Notes: generated by a model not told the origin, from the sequence alone. A stretch of DNA of 64,000 nt from an uncultured Bacteroides sp. (GCA_900544675.1 UQVZ01000005.1:1-64000); one strand, 5' to 3'; positions 35,406 to 43,975 are shown, counted from the stretch's first letter. A program made the numbers and translations.

Positions 35406-36746
35406 TTAAATACCCATCTTTGCACTTACGGTCTGCGTCCTGCCCATCATGGCAATCTCCGGCCCGAATGTCTTACGTGCCGTCATGTTCAGGAAGGCCG
35501 CCTTGTCCTTGTAGTCCGTAAGCTGGAAGTAAGTCCTTGCCGTGCCTTTCGATACCTTCTTCAGGCCCAGCTCCACACCGTCATACGAGGCACGGATGGC
35601 ATAGTCTCCGCCGCGTGTCTTGACGATGGCAGCGTTCCGAAACGGCACTTCCTCGCCTGGGTCAAGCGGAGCGAGCGGGTCGTTCTTGGCCAGGTAGGGC
35701 TGATCGTTCAGTGCCAACCGCTGCCTGTCCACATGGTCGAGTATCATGTCAGAAGCCTTGTTCACGTCCGCCATGACCGAGACGATGAATTTCGGCTCCT
35801 GCTTCAATACGCCAATCCATGAGTCCAGATAGGCGGCGGAGTTGTCCGTCACCTTGGAGTCGAAGCCCATCGAGTGGCTTATCATCGCCGCCGTCAGTTC
35901 GGCGACAAGCTCCTCCTTGGCGTACTTCGGATCGCCGAACCTGCCTATGCCGTCACGGTTGAGCCGTTCCGGTGTCATGGTGGAGTGGGCCATCTCGTGC
36001 AGCATGGTGGAGTAGAACTCCATGCCGCCACGGTACGTTTCCTCCGGCGTGCCGCCCGTGTTGAACTGCGCCTTCATGGGAACCACCACGATGTCGTGCG
36101 AGGGGGAATAATAGGCCCCGTCCACACGCTTGTCGGCCTGTATCGGGCAGACCCAGCCTTGTGTTTCTATCATCCTGTCGAGTGCGGCGTGGGCGTACAT
36201 GCCTTCCGTGTCGCGGAGTTCGGGCAGCCTGAACCTATCCATGAGCTTTTGCATCCGTTCGGGTTGTACTTCGGCCAGGTTGGTCTGTGCCACGTTATAC
36301 ACGGGGAACGCCTTGACGAACGGGATGACCTCCATATCCTTTCTTTCCTCCTTCGTCATGGTGCGGTACTCGTCGCTGCTTATCCTTTTCCCGTCCTTGT
36401 CCTTGACCATCATGTCCCAATACACCACGGGAAACGCCTTTTCACCTTTCAGGACGTGCGCTTTCAGGTTGTGCGCCTGCTTGAAGGTCAGGTAAACGGG
36501 CAGGTCGTAGCCATTGGCCGCCGTGTGGAGTTGCAGGAAGAAGGAATTGGAGCCGGAATAGTTGCGTCCTCCCACGTTCTGTGGCAGTCCGGCGTACCCC
36601 GACGCACCGCCAATCCAGCCTTTCTTCCAGTCGGACGCCTTCATCTGCTCCATACGCCCGATCATCATCTCGGCGAAGCGGTCTATGGCCGCCTGTCCGG
36701 AACTGGCAGATGAAGGGTTAGTTCCAGATGCCATAGTCCCCGTCAT
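35406..36746 (-). CDS. ArdC-like anti-restriction protein with zincin metallopeptidase domain
   Basis: A 446-residue protein. The N-terminal ~150 residues match the ArdC-type single-strand DNA-binding domain (FAEMMIGRMEQMKASDWKKGW; SGSNSFFLQL; HVLKGEKAFPVVYW). The C-terminal half is a zinc metallopeptidase with HEMAHST at about 246-252 and a third ligand in KEELVAELTAAM near 277-283. ArdC proteins protect incoming single-stranded plasmid DNA from host restriction. Met1 at 36746 overlaps the upstream small gene by 29 bp; Met5 is also possible. The ICE therefore carries an anti-restriction function although its cargo is a BREX system. Confidence 0.85.
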   Translation of the reverse strand: MTGTMASGTNPSSASSGQAAIDRFAEMMIGRMEQMKASDWKKGWIGGASGYAGLPQNVGGRNYSGSNSFFLQLHTAANGYDLPVYLTFKQAHNLKAHVLKGEKAFPVVYWDMMVKDKDGKRISSDEYRTMTKEERKDMEVIPFVKAFPVYNVAQTNLAEVQPERMQKLMDRFRLPELRDTEGMYAHAALDRMIETQGWVCPIQADKRVDGAYYSPSHDIVVVPMKAQFNTGGTPEETYRGGMEFYSTMLHEMAHSTMTPERLNRDGIGRFGDPKYAKEELVAELTAAMISHSMGFDSKVTDNSAAYLDSWIGVLKQEPKFIVSVMADVNKASDMILDHVDRQRLALNDQPYLAKNDPLAPLDPGEEVPFRNAAIVKTRGGDYAIRASYDGVELGLKKVSKGTARTYFQLTDYKDKAAFLNMTARKTFGPEIAMMGRTQTVSAKMGI

Positions 36747-36948
36747 CGATTAGCTGGCGTTCCATCTGCATGATGTCCGTCTGTTCCACATAAAACTCGG
36801 CGGACTCGTCCGAAGGGTCCGTGCCGTGCGCACGGCACCACTCCAGATAGTCCTGTCCGTTCTCGCCCTCCAGCACGAAGCGGAGATAGCCTATCTTGCC
36901 TTCCTGGAGGAGTTCTACCAGCTCCTCGTGATTCATTGTTGCTGACAT
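36718..36948 (-). CDS. Small acidic protein of unknown function
   Basis: A 76-residue acidic protein (NHEELVELLQEGKIGYLRFVL; YVEQTDIMQMERQLIDDGDYGIW) with no membrane segment. It overlaps the ArdC-like gene by 29 bp. Small proteins of this type accompany ardC-like genes in Bacteroidales elements. The function is unknown; a second start at Met5 is possible. Confidence 0.72.
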   Translation of the reverse strand: MSATMNHEELVELLQEGKIGYLRFVLEGENGQDYLEWCRAHGTDPSDESAEFYVEQTDIMQMERQLIDDGDYGIWN

Positions 36949-37003
36949 ATTCCTGTTCTTTTGATGTTAATACTTGTCGGTTCTGATTCAAAAATGATTC
37001 GTC

Positions 37004-38329
37004 TTATATTTTCATTGAGTTTGATTTCTCCAGCCTGTTGGTCTGGGCCGAGAGCAGCCCGTTGATTTCCGGGGTGAGGTACTTGGCCGCAATCTGCTCG
37101 CGTGTGGCGGTGCGGGTCTTGAAAAGCGAATAGCCGTCGTCAAAGGAGATTTCGTGCCGGGCGGTCTTGCCCTTGTCGCCCATGTCCACGTACACTTTCC
37201 ACTTGTTGTCGGTGTGGTCTTTCGCCACACGGACACCCTTTGGGTCAACGCCTTCGGGAAGCCGGTACTTCTCGTAGGCGGACTTCAGGTGCAGCCGCTC
37301 GCCGAAGTTCTTCTCGATGAGCTGGTTGGGTGTCATCACCCGATCGAAGTAAGCGTTCAGGTCCTGGCGCGAGGCCACGGCGGACATCCTTGCGTCACCC
37401 ACTTGGGCATAGAACTTGTACCTGCCGAAGTCGGGACGCTGCTCGTCCTTCTCCTTGTAGACATTGAACTTCTCGATGGCGACGGAACCTTCCGCACCCT
37501 CCATCTGCCGGGGGAACCTGTAGGTGTCCTCCGACACTTTCGGCATCAGCTTTGTCGGGTAGTAGCGTTCCATCAGCTGCGGCACGGTCAGCTCCTTCTT
37601 CTGGTAAGCGGCGAGGTCAGCGGCGTCCATCTTCTGCGGCTTGAGCTGCTGACCGTCAATCTTTGCGGTGAAGTACCAGTCCTCCGGGTTGTCCTTGCCT
37701 TGGTAGGCATGGCCGTGGGTCACCTTGCCGCCGTCGGCCGTCACCATCTGCGGCTCGCGCGGCTTGCGTTCCTTCTTCGCCTCGGCCTGTTGCTCCACAT
37801 TGGCATCCGCCTTCGCTTCAGCTTTCTGTTCCGTACCTGCCTTTTGTTCCGTGCTTTTCTGACGGGCAGGTTTCTCCTTCACCTCATTGGGGTCAGTTTG
37901 GACAGGCTTATCCTGCACGGCCTGTTCTTTCTTCTTCTTTGCCATATCGGTATTGTTGGGTATGATTTCTTCTTTTACCTTTGACTTTTCTCCGGCTTTC
38001 AGGTCGGCTTTTTCTTCCTTTTTCTGCCTGGGCGTTTCAATCGGGTCGCAGATGGCCACCCTCTGCCCGGAGCGTATCAGTTTGGGAAGATATACATCCA
38101 AGGCGTGATAGGGAAACAGGGTGTATTTGACGGGGTCTTTCTCACCGGGAAGAACTCTGCTGGTCAGCGTGATGGCCAGTACGGCGGCGGCCTTGACCGC
38201 ATCCTCCCTGTACATCTCGTAAAAATCCCCCTTGCGGAAGAGGAGCATCGCGTCGGGATGCTTCTGTTTCAGCGAGTCGAACTGCCGCAACATATCAGCG
38301 GCAGTTTCCTGTTCTTGTTTCTTTGCCAT
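37004..38329 (-). CDS. MutS domain-I-like/DUF3945 protein
   Basis: A 441-residue protein. Residues ~8-105 match the mismatch-recognition domain I of MutS (LKQKHPDAMLLFRKGDFYEMY, then ITLTSR, FPYHALDVYLPKLIRSGQRVAICD), including the F-x-E-type element in GDFYEMY. No MutS ATPase domain is present. A Lys/Glu/Gln/Ala-rich linker (~110-195) follows, then DUF3945-type repeats (KLMPKVSEDTYRFPRQ; LNAYFDRVMTPNQLIEKNFG; REQIAAKYL). Such proteins are known only from Bacteroidetes mobile elements; a DNA-structure-binding role is plausible but not shown. It is the second gene of the - strand accessory operon, 12 bp after the DUF4099 gene. Confidence 0.82.
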   Translation of the reverse strand: MAKKQEQETAADMLRQFDSLKQKHPDAMLLFRKGDFYEMYREDAVKAAAVLAITLTSRVLPGEKDPVKYTLFPYHALDVYLPKLIRSGQRVAICDPIETPRQKKEEKADLKAGEKSKVKEEIIPNNTDMAKKKKEQAVQDKPVQTDPNEVKEKPARQKSTEQKAGTEQKAEAKADANVEQQAEAKKERKPREPQMVTADGGKVTHGHAYQGKDNPEDWYFTAKIDGQQLKPQKMDAADLAAYQKKELTVPQLMERYYPTKLMPKVSEDTYRFPRQMEGAEGSVAIEKFNVYKEKDEQRPDFGRYKFYAQVGDARMSAVASRQDLNAYFDRVMTPNQLIEKNFGERLHLKSAYEKYRLPEGVDPKGVRVAKDHTDNKWKVYVDMGDKGKTARHEISFDDGYSLFKTRTATREQIAAKYLTPEINGLLSAQTNRLEKSNSMKI

Positions 38330-38341
38330 AAGCGGATAAAT

Positions 38342-39118
38342 TTAGCGTTTGAGACTTTGGCTGGCATTCTCTTTGGGGGAGTGCAGCTTCATGGCACGTT
38401 CCTGCGACTGCCTGTCCACGACCTTCCGGTATTCCCAACGGTTGCTGTCGGTCTGCACCAGTCCGAGGTATTCCGGGTGTAACTCATCGTAGCGTAGCTT
38501 CTGCTGGCGTTCCCATTCCTTCAGGTCGCCCTTGATGATCTTGAAGCCTTGCGGCTCCCTCAGGTCAACGCCGACCGACACCTTCTCGCCGCCGACATTG
38601 AGTTCCACGGGCTTGCCGTCGCGCACCTGCTGCTTCTGCTGCGTACCCAGCTCGATGTCGTTCACCTTCTCCATGTCCTTCAGCTTCTGTTCCAGCCGAA
38701 TTTCGGTCACACGGCGGTGGATGACGGAACGGGTCTCAGGGTCGAGCTGGAGGTACTGCCGGGTCTTTTCGCCGTCCACATCCACGGCTTTCTGTATGAC
38801 TTCGCCTTTTTTGAGGCGTTCCGCTTCCTGTTCAGTCAGGCCGAGAGCCTTGTTGCGTTCCGTTTCAAGAATTGCCCTGACGGGATAGGCCATCAGGGCC
38901 GGGTTGCCCTGCCGGTCTGTCACCAGCTGGAGTTTGAGCGGCAGCGTGACGGCGTTGCCGTTCTGTGCGCGGATGGAGACCTGCATGAGGGGCGTGACCT
39001 CGCCGGAGAGCAGCTTTTCCTTCACCTCTTGCGGAAGAAGGTCTGCCTTCTCCTTGTCGATACCCAGCATCGCCAGCTTCCCGTAGGGCAGCGTTTCGGA
39101 TAAATTTCTGTTGTCCAT
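38342..39118 (-). CDS. DUF4099/DUF3945-type conjugative-element protein
   Basis: A 258-residue protein read from the ATG at 39118 (MDNRNLSETLPYGKLAMLGID); a longer frame back to 39190 runs through the promoter region and is rejected. The N-terminal part resembles DUF4099 (LLPQEVKEKLLSGEVTPLMQV), and DUF3945-like segments follow (LTEQEAERLKKGEVIQKAV). It is the first gene of the accessory operon and has a promoter at 39176-39219. The role in transfer or maintenance is unknown. Confidence 0.8.
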   Translation of the reverse strand: MDNRNLSETLPYGKLAMLGIDKEKADLLPQEVKEKLLSGEVTPLMQVSIRAQNGNAVTLPLKLQLVTDRQGNPALMAYPVRAILETERNKALGLTEQEAERLKKGEVIQKAVDVDGEKTRQYLQLDPETRSVIHRRVTEIRLEQKLKDMEKVNDIELGTQQKQQVRDGKPVELNVGGEKVSVGVDLREPQGFKIIKGDLKEWERQQKLRYDELHPEYLGLVQTDSNRWEYRKVVDRQSQERAMKLHSPKENASQSLKR

Positions 39119-39175
39119 TTCGTTATACTTGTTTTTACGGGTTAATTTTGCGGCCGGAACCGCTTGAACACCCTG

Positions 39176-39219
39176 CAAAAGTATTTTCACCCAAACGAGA
39201 AAAAGAAATGCACAACACT
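39176..39219 (-). promoter_or_regulatory. Promoter of the accessory operon with shared transfer box
   Basis: Read on the - strand, TACTTTTG (39176-39183) fits the Bacteroides -7 box, and the 14-mer AGTGTTGTGCATTT lies at 39206-39219. A 22-bp gap separates the two. The same box at the same distance precedes the parA/tra operon (59079-59092) and, one base further away, the mob operon (61415-61428). The box overlaps the start codon of the divergent gene at 39208, so a protein bound here could affect both directions. Confidence 0.65.
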
Positions 39220-39804
39220 ATTCTGTCGTCACTGATGCTGTTGCTTCTGCCCATCACGGCTTCCGCACAGTTTTACACCATTACCAAAGACTCAGACTTA
39301 ATGCCCGATTCCGGAAAGGAAACAATGCAAACAGCTGCAAAAGAAGATGATACAATCAGCAACATTGTGCAAAGTGTCAGAAACGACACCTTGCACATAA
39401 ATACCCCGATAAAGGAAAAGAATAAGGGAAAAGGCCAAAAAGGTAACAAAAGGACATCCCTAAAATCAGAGCTTCCCGAACTGACCATTCCCAATCTTTA
39501 TGCGGAAATTATACAAAACAGAATACAATATCCGAAAATCGTATTGGCACAGGCCATCCTTGAAACCGGATGGTTCACCTCCCCGGTATGCAGGAACAAG
39601 CACAATCTGTTCGGCCTGACCAACCCACGGACAGGGAAATACTTTGAGTTCGGCCATTGGACGGAAAGTGTCCGGGCCTATTATACCAAGGTACAGTACA
39701 AGTTCAAGGGCGGTGACTATCTCCTTTGGCTGAAGAACATCGGCTATGCGGAAGACCCAAGGTATGTCCGTTCGCTAAGCCGTATATTGGAGCAATACCT
39801 CTAA
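39208..39804 (+). CDS. Secreted glucosaminidase-domain cell-wall hydrolase
   Basis: A 198-residue protein from the ATG at 39208, which begins a good signal peptide (SLMLLLLPITASA); the longer frame from 39148 lacks one. After a Lys/Gly-rich spacer, residues ~95-195 form a glucosaminidase domain (YPKIVLAQAILETGWFTS, with the catalytic-type glutamate in ILETG; NKHNLFGL; GHWTESVRAY). Enzymes of this kind cut peptidoglycan and open the wall for conjugation machinery. It is divergent from the accessory operon and converges with the next gene. Confidence 0.87.
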   Translation: MHNTILSSLMLLLLPITASAQFYTITKDSDLMPDSGKETMQTAAKEDDTISNIVQSVRNDTLHINTPIKEKNKGKGQKGNKRTSLKSELPELTIPNLYAEIIQNRIQYPKIVLAQAILETGWFTSPVCRNKHNLFGLTNPRTGKYFEFGHWTESVRAYYTKVQYKFKGGDYLLWLKNIGYAEDPRYVRSLSRILEQYL

Positions 39805-39805
39805 A

Positions 39806-40210
39806 TTAAATCTGTCTGAACATTTTCAGCAGCACAGGTGACAGTAATGTCGTCGCCAATACAAGCACCCACAGATTGCCCGTCGATGGATTGTAGGCGG
39901 CAAGAATTTCCGTAATGGTACTGCCTCCGGTAATTCCGGCGGCAGACTCGAAGGCTGCGGTCAATAACGCCCAGCAAACACCTATTGCCAGACAGCCTTT
40001 CATGCCACAGCCTTTTACCAAACGGGGAAGCATCAGCCATGTTACCAGAAAGATGAATACGCTTAGCAATATCCCGCTCACGGGTAATGCCGTTTCTTCT
40101 CCAATAAACTTGACCAGTACATATTCACGCAATCCGCCATTGAGTATTGCCACAGGGATGAAGCATATCCAAACGATAAATGATTTCAATAGCCGCATAA
40201 TTCTTTGCAT
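39806..40210 (-). CDS. Small multi-pass membrane protein
   Basis: A 134-residue protein with about four hydrophobic segments (SFIVWICFIPVAIL; GILLSVFIFLVTWLML; CLAIGVCWALL; LWVLVLATTLLSPVLL), so it is an inner-membrane protein. No family was recognised. It ends 1 bp from the stop of the convergent glucosaminidase gene and follows the DUF3592-like genes in the same direction. Met5 (40198) is an alternative start. Confidence 0.7.
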   Translation of the reverse strand: MQRIMRLLKSFIVWICFIPVAILNGGLREYVLVKFIGEETALPVSGILLSVFIFLVTWLMLPRLVKGCGMKGCLAIGVCWALLTAAFESAAGITGGSTITEILAAYNPSTGNLWVLVLATTLLSPVLLKMFRQI

Positions 40211-40224
40211 AAAGGGATGACTCT

Positions 40225-40938
40225 TTATCCTACGGCACTGTCCACATCTACATAATAATTTGCCGGATTGTTGCGGTCCACATACACGCGCACCTTCTTC
40301 TTCGGGGCTATCTCGTAGCTTTCATACCAGAAGGAACCGCTGCGGAAGAAGTACACCCGTCCATCCGGTGCGGTGTAGCGGCAACTGACCATGATAGGAT
40401 GATGTCCGTTCATCGAACTGCTTGTATCTTCACCGATGCCTGTAATTTCCGCTTCCACCACTTCCCCCGTTGCCAACAGCTGACGGGCTTTCCGCTCATG
40501 GCTGCGTTTCACCAGCCAGAAGGCCGTCCCTATTCCGGTAAACACGGTTCCTATAAACGCGAAGATGAGAATCAGCCAACCGTTATCGTCCAGATAGCGC
40601 ACTTCCCGAGGATTGTTTTTCTGATAATATATGGTTATCCGCTTGCCCGGATACATGGACGAGGATGCCATGTTGAGCATGGCCGTATAGGATTTTCCGT
40701 CTACGGTATATTCCACGACAGGAGTACCCAACGATTCGCTGCTCGCTCCGCGCATGGCCAAGATAACGGCATCCGTCGGTTCAGCCTTTTGCCGGAATGT
40801 GTGGCCGCTGACACCAACGGCGATGCCGACGATGAGCAGGATAATACCTACCGAAATAAATATGCCGCAGAATACGCGGATAAAGGTTTTGCCTTTCCGT
40901 CTGCCTTTGGCCAATGCCTTCTCTCTGTCGGGATACAT
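40225..40938 (-). CDS. DUF3592-like membrane protein
   Basis: A 237-residue protein from the ATG at 40938 (MYPDREKALAKGRRKGK); the longer frame to 40980 overlaps the next gene and is less likely. It has two membrane segments (FCGIFISVGIILLIVGIAVGV and LILIFAFIGTVFTGIGTAFWL). The soluble parts carry repeated beta motifs ending in YYQKNNPREVRYL and VYVDRNNPANYYVD, typical of DUF3592 proteins. The same motif appears in the neighbouring larger gene, so the two are related. The function is unknown. Confidence 0.78.
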   Translation of the reverse strand: MYPDREKALAKGRRKGKTFIRVFCGIFISVGIILLIVGIAVGVSGHTFRQKAEPTDAVILAMRGASSESLGTPVVEYTVDGKSYTAMLNMASSSMYPGKRITIYYQKNNPREVRYLDDNGWLILIFAFIGTVFTGIGTAFWLVKRSHERKARQLLATGEVVEAEITGIGEDTSSSMNGHHPIMVSCRYTAPDGRVYFFRSGSFWYESYEIAPKKKVRVYVDRNNPANYYVDVDSAVG

Positions 40939-40976
40939 AATGAATATGTTTTTTAGTGAATAGGACAAATGATAAA

Positions 40977-41963
40977 TCATGGAGGAGTCAAACTGTTGTC
41001 CGTCTTGTCTGCGGCAAACTCGTCCAACCGATCACGGTAACTTTCGGGAATGAGCAGTTCCGGCCAGTCGCTCGCCCCTTGGGATGTAAAAGAGGCACCG
41101 GTGTAGCCCAGTTGGAGCGGCTTGCGGCATTTGCTGTCATAACGCCAACGGGCTGTCCGCGCTACACCAAAATCATCTGCATTGTAGCTCCACTCATTGG
41201 TTTCGGGGAAATACTGGTAGACCTCCGTAGTGCCTATGAGGGAAATAAACACGCCGGGAGGAAGCCCGATGTCGTCATGGCGCATATTCCGCCAGTTATT
41301 GTACACCACGAAACCGATGCCTGCCAACGCACCGGCGATGACGAGCCCTAAGAATGTCCTCCATATCCGCCCGAACATCTTGTATCCCCGGACAACCTCC
41401 TCAGGCCGTAGCCTGTCCAAGCTATTCCCATACTTTCCGAGGTATTGGCTGATGACGGCATCGTCCATATCCGGAACGGATTGTTCCGTAAGGCGGTGTT
41501 TCATCTTATAGAAAATGTCCGGATTATTCCGGTCAACAAACAGGGGAAGCTTGACGCCCACCCGTATCAGCCCCAAAATCCCTGCCATCGAGGAAGAAAC
41601 GGATTCCTTGAAGCGCTGCTTCGAGCCTCCGGGCAAGGCAAATTCATAGACGGCCATTGTCGTCAGCTTGCCGTCAGAGTCCTTTTCATCCTTCACTTCC
41701 ACCACTTCGGCTTCCGTCAAGATACCTTGCGCAACCGCGTGAAGCTCCGTCTGATGCCTCTTCCAGGTAGCATGGGCAAAGAAGCAAGCCACTGCGATTA
41801 AGAAAAGGCCTAATCCACAACCAAACCAAAAATTAATCGGAATCAATGCGCACCAGAAAAGAGCACCTGCCCCGGCTATTACTGCAAAGACAATAACCGT
41901 TTCCTTTCGTTGGCTCTTCTTGCTTTCTTTATAGACTTCTTTGCGCAGGTCCTTTTCTTTCAT
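40977..41963 (-). CDS. DUF3592-related membrane protein
   Basis: A 328-residue protein from the ATG at 41963 (MKEKDLRKEVYKESKK). It has an N-terminal hydrophobic pair (TVIVFAVIAGAGALFWCALIP and GCGLGLFLIAVACFFAHA), a DUF3592-like domain with LFVDRNNPDIFY, a third membrane segment near 210-230, and a C-terminal soluble domain. It is probably co-transcribed with the smaller relative downstream. A Bacteroides-like -7 box (TATTTTTG on the - strand) lies at 41991-41998. The function is unknown. Confidence 0.75.
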   Translation of the reverse strand: MKEKDLRKEVYKESKKSQRKETVIVFAVIAGAGALFWCALIPINFWFGCGLGLFLIAVACFFAHATWKRHQTELHAVAQGILTEAEVVEVKDEKDSDGKLTTMAVYEFALPGGSKQRFKESVSSSMAGILGLIRVGVKLPLFVDRNNPDIFYKMKHRLTEQSVPDMDDAVISQYLGKYGNSLDRLRPEEVVRGYKMFGRIWRTFLGLVIAGALAGIGFVVYNNWRNMRHDDIGLPPGVFISLIGTTEVYQYFPETNEWSYNADDFGVARTARWRYDSKCRKPLQLGYTGASFTSQGASDWPELLIPESYRDRLDEFAADKTDNSLTPP

Positions 41964-42230
41964 GATACGAATGTTTAATGGATTTGATGACAAAAATAGC
42001 ATCCTGATGTTTCATCACGGTTACAGCATTGTGAAATATGGCGAATAGCATAAACCAAATTATGGCGGAATATAGATAATTACAAGTGCATAAACCTATG
42101 ATTTCCGACGCCTTTTCCTAAAATTTTGTAGAATATGACAAGAAACGAGCTGGAAATTGCCTGATTAGCAAAAGAACAGCAACTTTGTCCCAATATAAAC
42201 GAACGTGAACAGCCATCATATAAATGTGTC
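41964..42230. promoter_or_regulatory. Divergent promoter region
   Basis: This 267-bp AT-rich gap lies between divergent genes. On the - strand TATTTTTG (41991-41998) fits the -7 consensus for the membrane-protein pair. On the + strand a weaker pair (TTGC, then CAACTTTG near 42180) may serve the DUF2200 gene. I see no gene or strong repeat here. Confidence 0.4.
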
Positions 42231-42596
42231 ATGGAAACGAACAAAGTATATCAGATGCCGTTGGCCAAGGTCTATCCCTTGCTGGTTGCCAAGGCCGAAC
42301 GGAAGGGACGGTCGGAAAGCGAGGTGCGGCAGATTGTGCAATGGCTCACAGGGTACACGCCCGGACAGCTTACGGAAATTCTCGCCACCGACATTACATA
42401 CGGCGATTTTTTTCAGAACGCCCCACAGTTGAATCCCGACCGCCTGCTTATCAAGGGAACGGTCTGCGGTGTTCGGGTCGAGATCATTGCAGAACCACTG
42501 ATGCGTGAGATAAGGTATCTTGACAAGCTCGTTGACGAACTTGCCAAAGGGAAGAGCATGGATAAGATTCTAAGGAACTCTTGTCCGAATACATAA
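42231..42596 (+). CDS. DUF2200 protein
   Basis: A 121-residue protein that matches DUF2200 along its whole length: KVYQMPLAKVYPLLVAKAERK, QIVQWLTGYT, FFQNAPQLNPDRLLIKGTVCG and MREIRYLDKLVDELAKGKSM. This family is widespread, soluble and of unknown role. It lies 10 bp before the next gene in the same direction and looks intact. Confidence 0.88.
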   Translation: METNKVYQMPLAKVYPLLVAKAERKGRSESEVRQIVQWLTGYTPGQLTEILATDITYGDFFQNAPQLNPDRLLIKGTVCGVRVEIIAEPLMREIRYLDKLVDELAKGKSMDKILRNSCPNT

Positions 42597-42606
42597 AAAA
42601 GTTGCC

Positions 42607-43275
42607 ATGAAAATAAACGAGATATATAATTGCAGCGGATTGGTTGAATACATCAACGAAATCGGCTTCCTGCCGTTGCTGCACATGGGACTGGACGGAT
42701 GGTCGGCGGAAGAAGCGGTTGACGAGGAATGCCGTTACGTCACGTTGCCCGACGGCGGATGGGAATGGCCGCTATGGGAATGGAAAGGCGACATCATCCG
42801 GGAGAGCGGATGCGCATACGGCAAGTTCTTTGACCGGAAAGCTGCCTTCATAAGCCGCGAATGGTGGCCGGACTTCTGCAACTGGCGCCGAAATGTGTAT
42901 CCACATCCGGAGGAAAGCAGCATTGAGGACATGATACTTCAGACATTGCAGGAAAACGGCAGCATGATTACCCGTGACTGCGCAAAGCCTGCGGCTTTAC
43001 GGGAACGAAGATGCGCGGCAAGTTCGATACCTACATCTCACGTCTTGAAATGGGCTGTTATATCGTCACGGAGGATTTCGTCTATCCGAAAGACCGGCAC
43101 GGGCGCAACTACGGCTGGGGGATGGTCGTTGCTTACCATGCCTGAAGTCCTCTTGGGCAAGGACAGCTGCCATCCCGACCGCACTCCCGAAGAGTCGCGC
43201 CGGCGGATAGAAAAGCACTTTCAAGGATTGTTCCCGGATGCGGACGGACGTTTATTTGACTTCCTGTTGAAGTGA
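42607..43275 (+). CDS. Conserved protein with an internal frameshifted segment (possibly AlkZ-related)
   Basis: The open frame gives 222 residues, but the conserved protein is only partly in that frame. Residues 1-124 read well (GWEWPLWEWKGDIIRESGCAYGKFF, SREWWPDFCNWRR), as does the end (MPEVLLGKD, RTPEESRRRIEKHFQGL). From about 42979 to 43135 the sensible reading is another frame (LRKACGFTGTKMRGKFDTYI then DRHGRNYGWGMVV). A one-base loss near 42978 and a one-base gain near 43131-43140 explain this. The family resembles small proteins described as AlkZ-related, but I am not certain. The gene is either decayed or contains two sequence errors. Confidence 0.65.
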   Translation: MKINEIYNCSGLVEYINEIGFLPLLHMGLDGWSAEEAVDEECRYVTLPDGGWEWPLWEWKGDIIRESGCAYGKFFDRKAAFISREWWPDFCNWRRNVYPHPEESSIEDMILQTLQENGSMITRDCAKPAALRERRCAASSIPTSHVLKWAVISSRRISSIRKTGTGATTAGGWSLLTMPEVLLGKDSCHPDRTPEESRRRIEKHFQGLFPDADGRLFDFLLK

Positions 43276-43279
43276 ACAT

Positions 43280-43975
43280 TCAACAGATGCATAAAAGGAA
43301 CAGATGTGCTGGATAAAAGGCATAGAAACAGTACTTGGCCACATTCCCGTGGATGAACCCCCTTGTGCCGTTATACAGGAAGATGACCGCACAGGCAAGC
43401 AGCGCACCGATTATGCCGTAGTGCATCATCAGCGGAAAAGCAAACAGCAGCTGCATTATCCTGCGCAAAGTGACCGGTGTGTTCTTGCCCATATTCAACA
43501 GGTAGAACACTACTATCATCAGCACACCCCTCCATTCGTAGTCCGCTTCCAACCATGCCGCTAGCCATGCCGTCATCAATATGGAACAACAGCATAAGAT
43601 ACGATGTTCCCAAAGCCTCTCGAATGCGGCCAATGCCGCCACTCCCAAGGCCAGCGTGAACATCACGTTGTGCGTGCCGTCCGCACCGTTCAACAGATAC
43701 CACGGCACTTCGCTGACGACTGCGAACAACATGAGGGAAAGGAAGTGCCGCATCCTGTTCCGCGTATGGGCGAAACCTTCCGCAACTAGGAAAGCGAACA
43801 CGGGGAAGGCGATACGCCCGAAGCACCGCATCACCTCATAAGTCATTGTATTGCCATCCATAAGATAATATGCGTAATGGTCAATAACCATGGAAACCAC
43901 GGCGATGATTTTCAATGCGCTTCCGCTCAACAAAGGAAGCGGTTCAGGCAGATAGGAAGTCGAACTAATATTCAT
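43280..43975 (-). CDS. traX: TraX-family membrane protein
   Basis: A 231-residue polytopic membrane protein that matches the TraX family: GSALKIIAVVSMVIDHYAYYL, RCFGRIAFPVFAFLVAEGF and FVAVVSEVPWYLL-type segments, with about seven to eight hydrophobic stretches. TraX of F plasmid N-acetylates pilin. Here it is the last gene of the tra operon, 46 bp after the coupling-protein gene, so it may modify the pilin-like TraE; that target is inference. It ends 4 bp from the convergent upstream gene. Confidence 0.85.
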   Translation of the reverse strand: MNISSTSYLPEPLPLLSGSALKIIAVVSMVIDHYAYYLMDGNTMTYEVMRCFGRIAFPVFAFLVAEGFAHTRNRMRHFLSLMLFAVVSEVPWYLLNGADGTHNVMFTLALGVAALAAFERLWEHRILCCCSILMTAWLAAWLEADYEWRGVLMIVVFYLLNMGKNTPVTLRRIMQLLFAFPLMMHYGIIGALLACAVIFLYNGTRGFIHGNVAKYCFYAFYPAHLFLLCIC

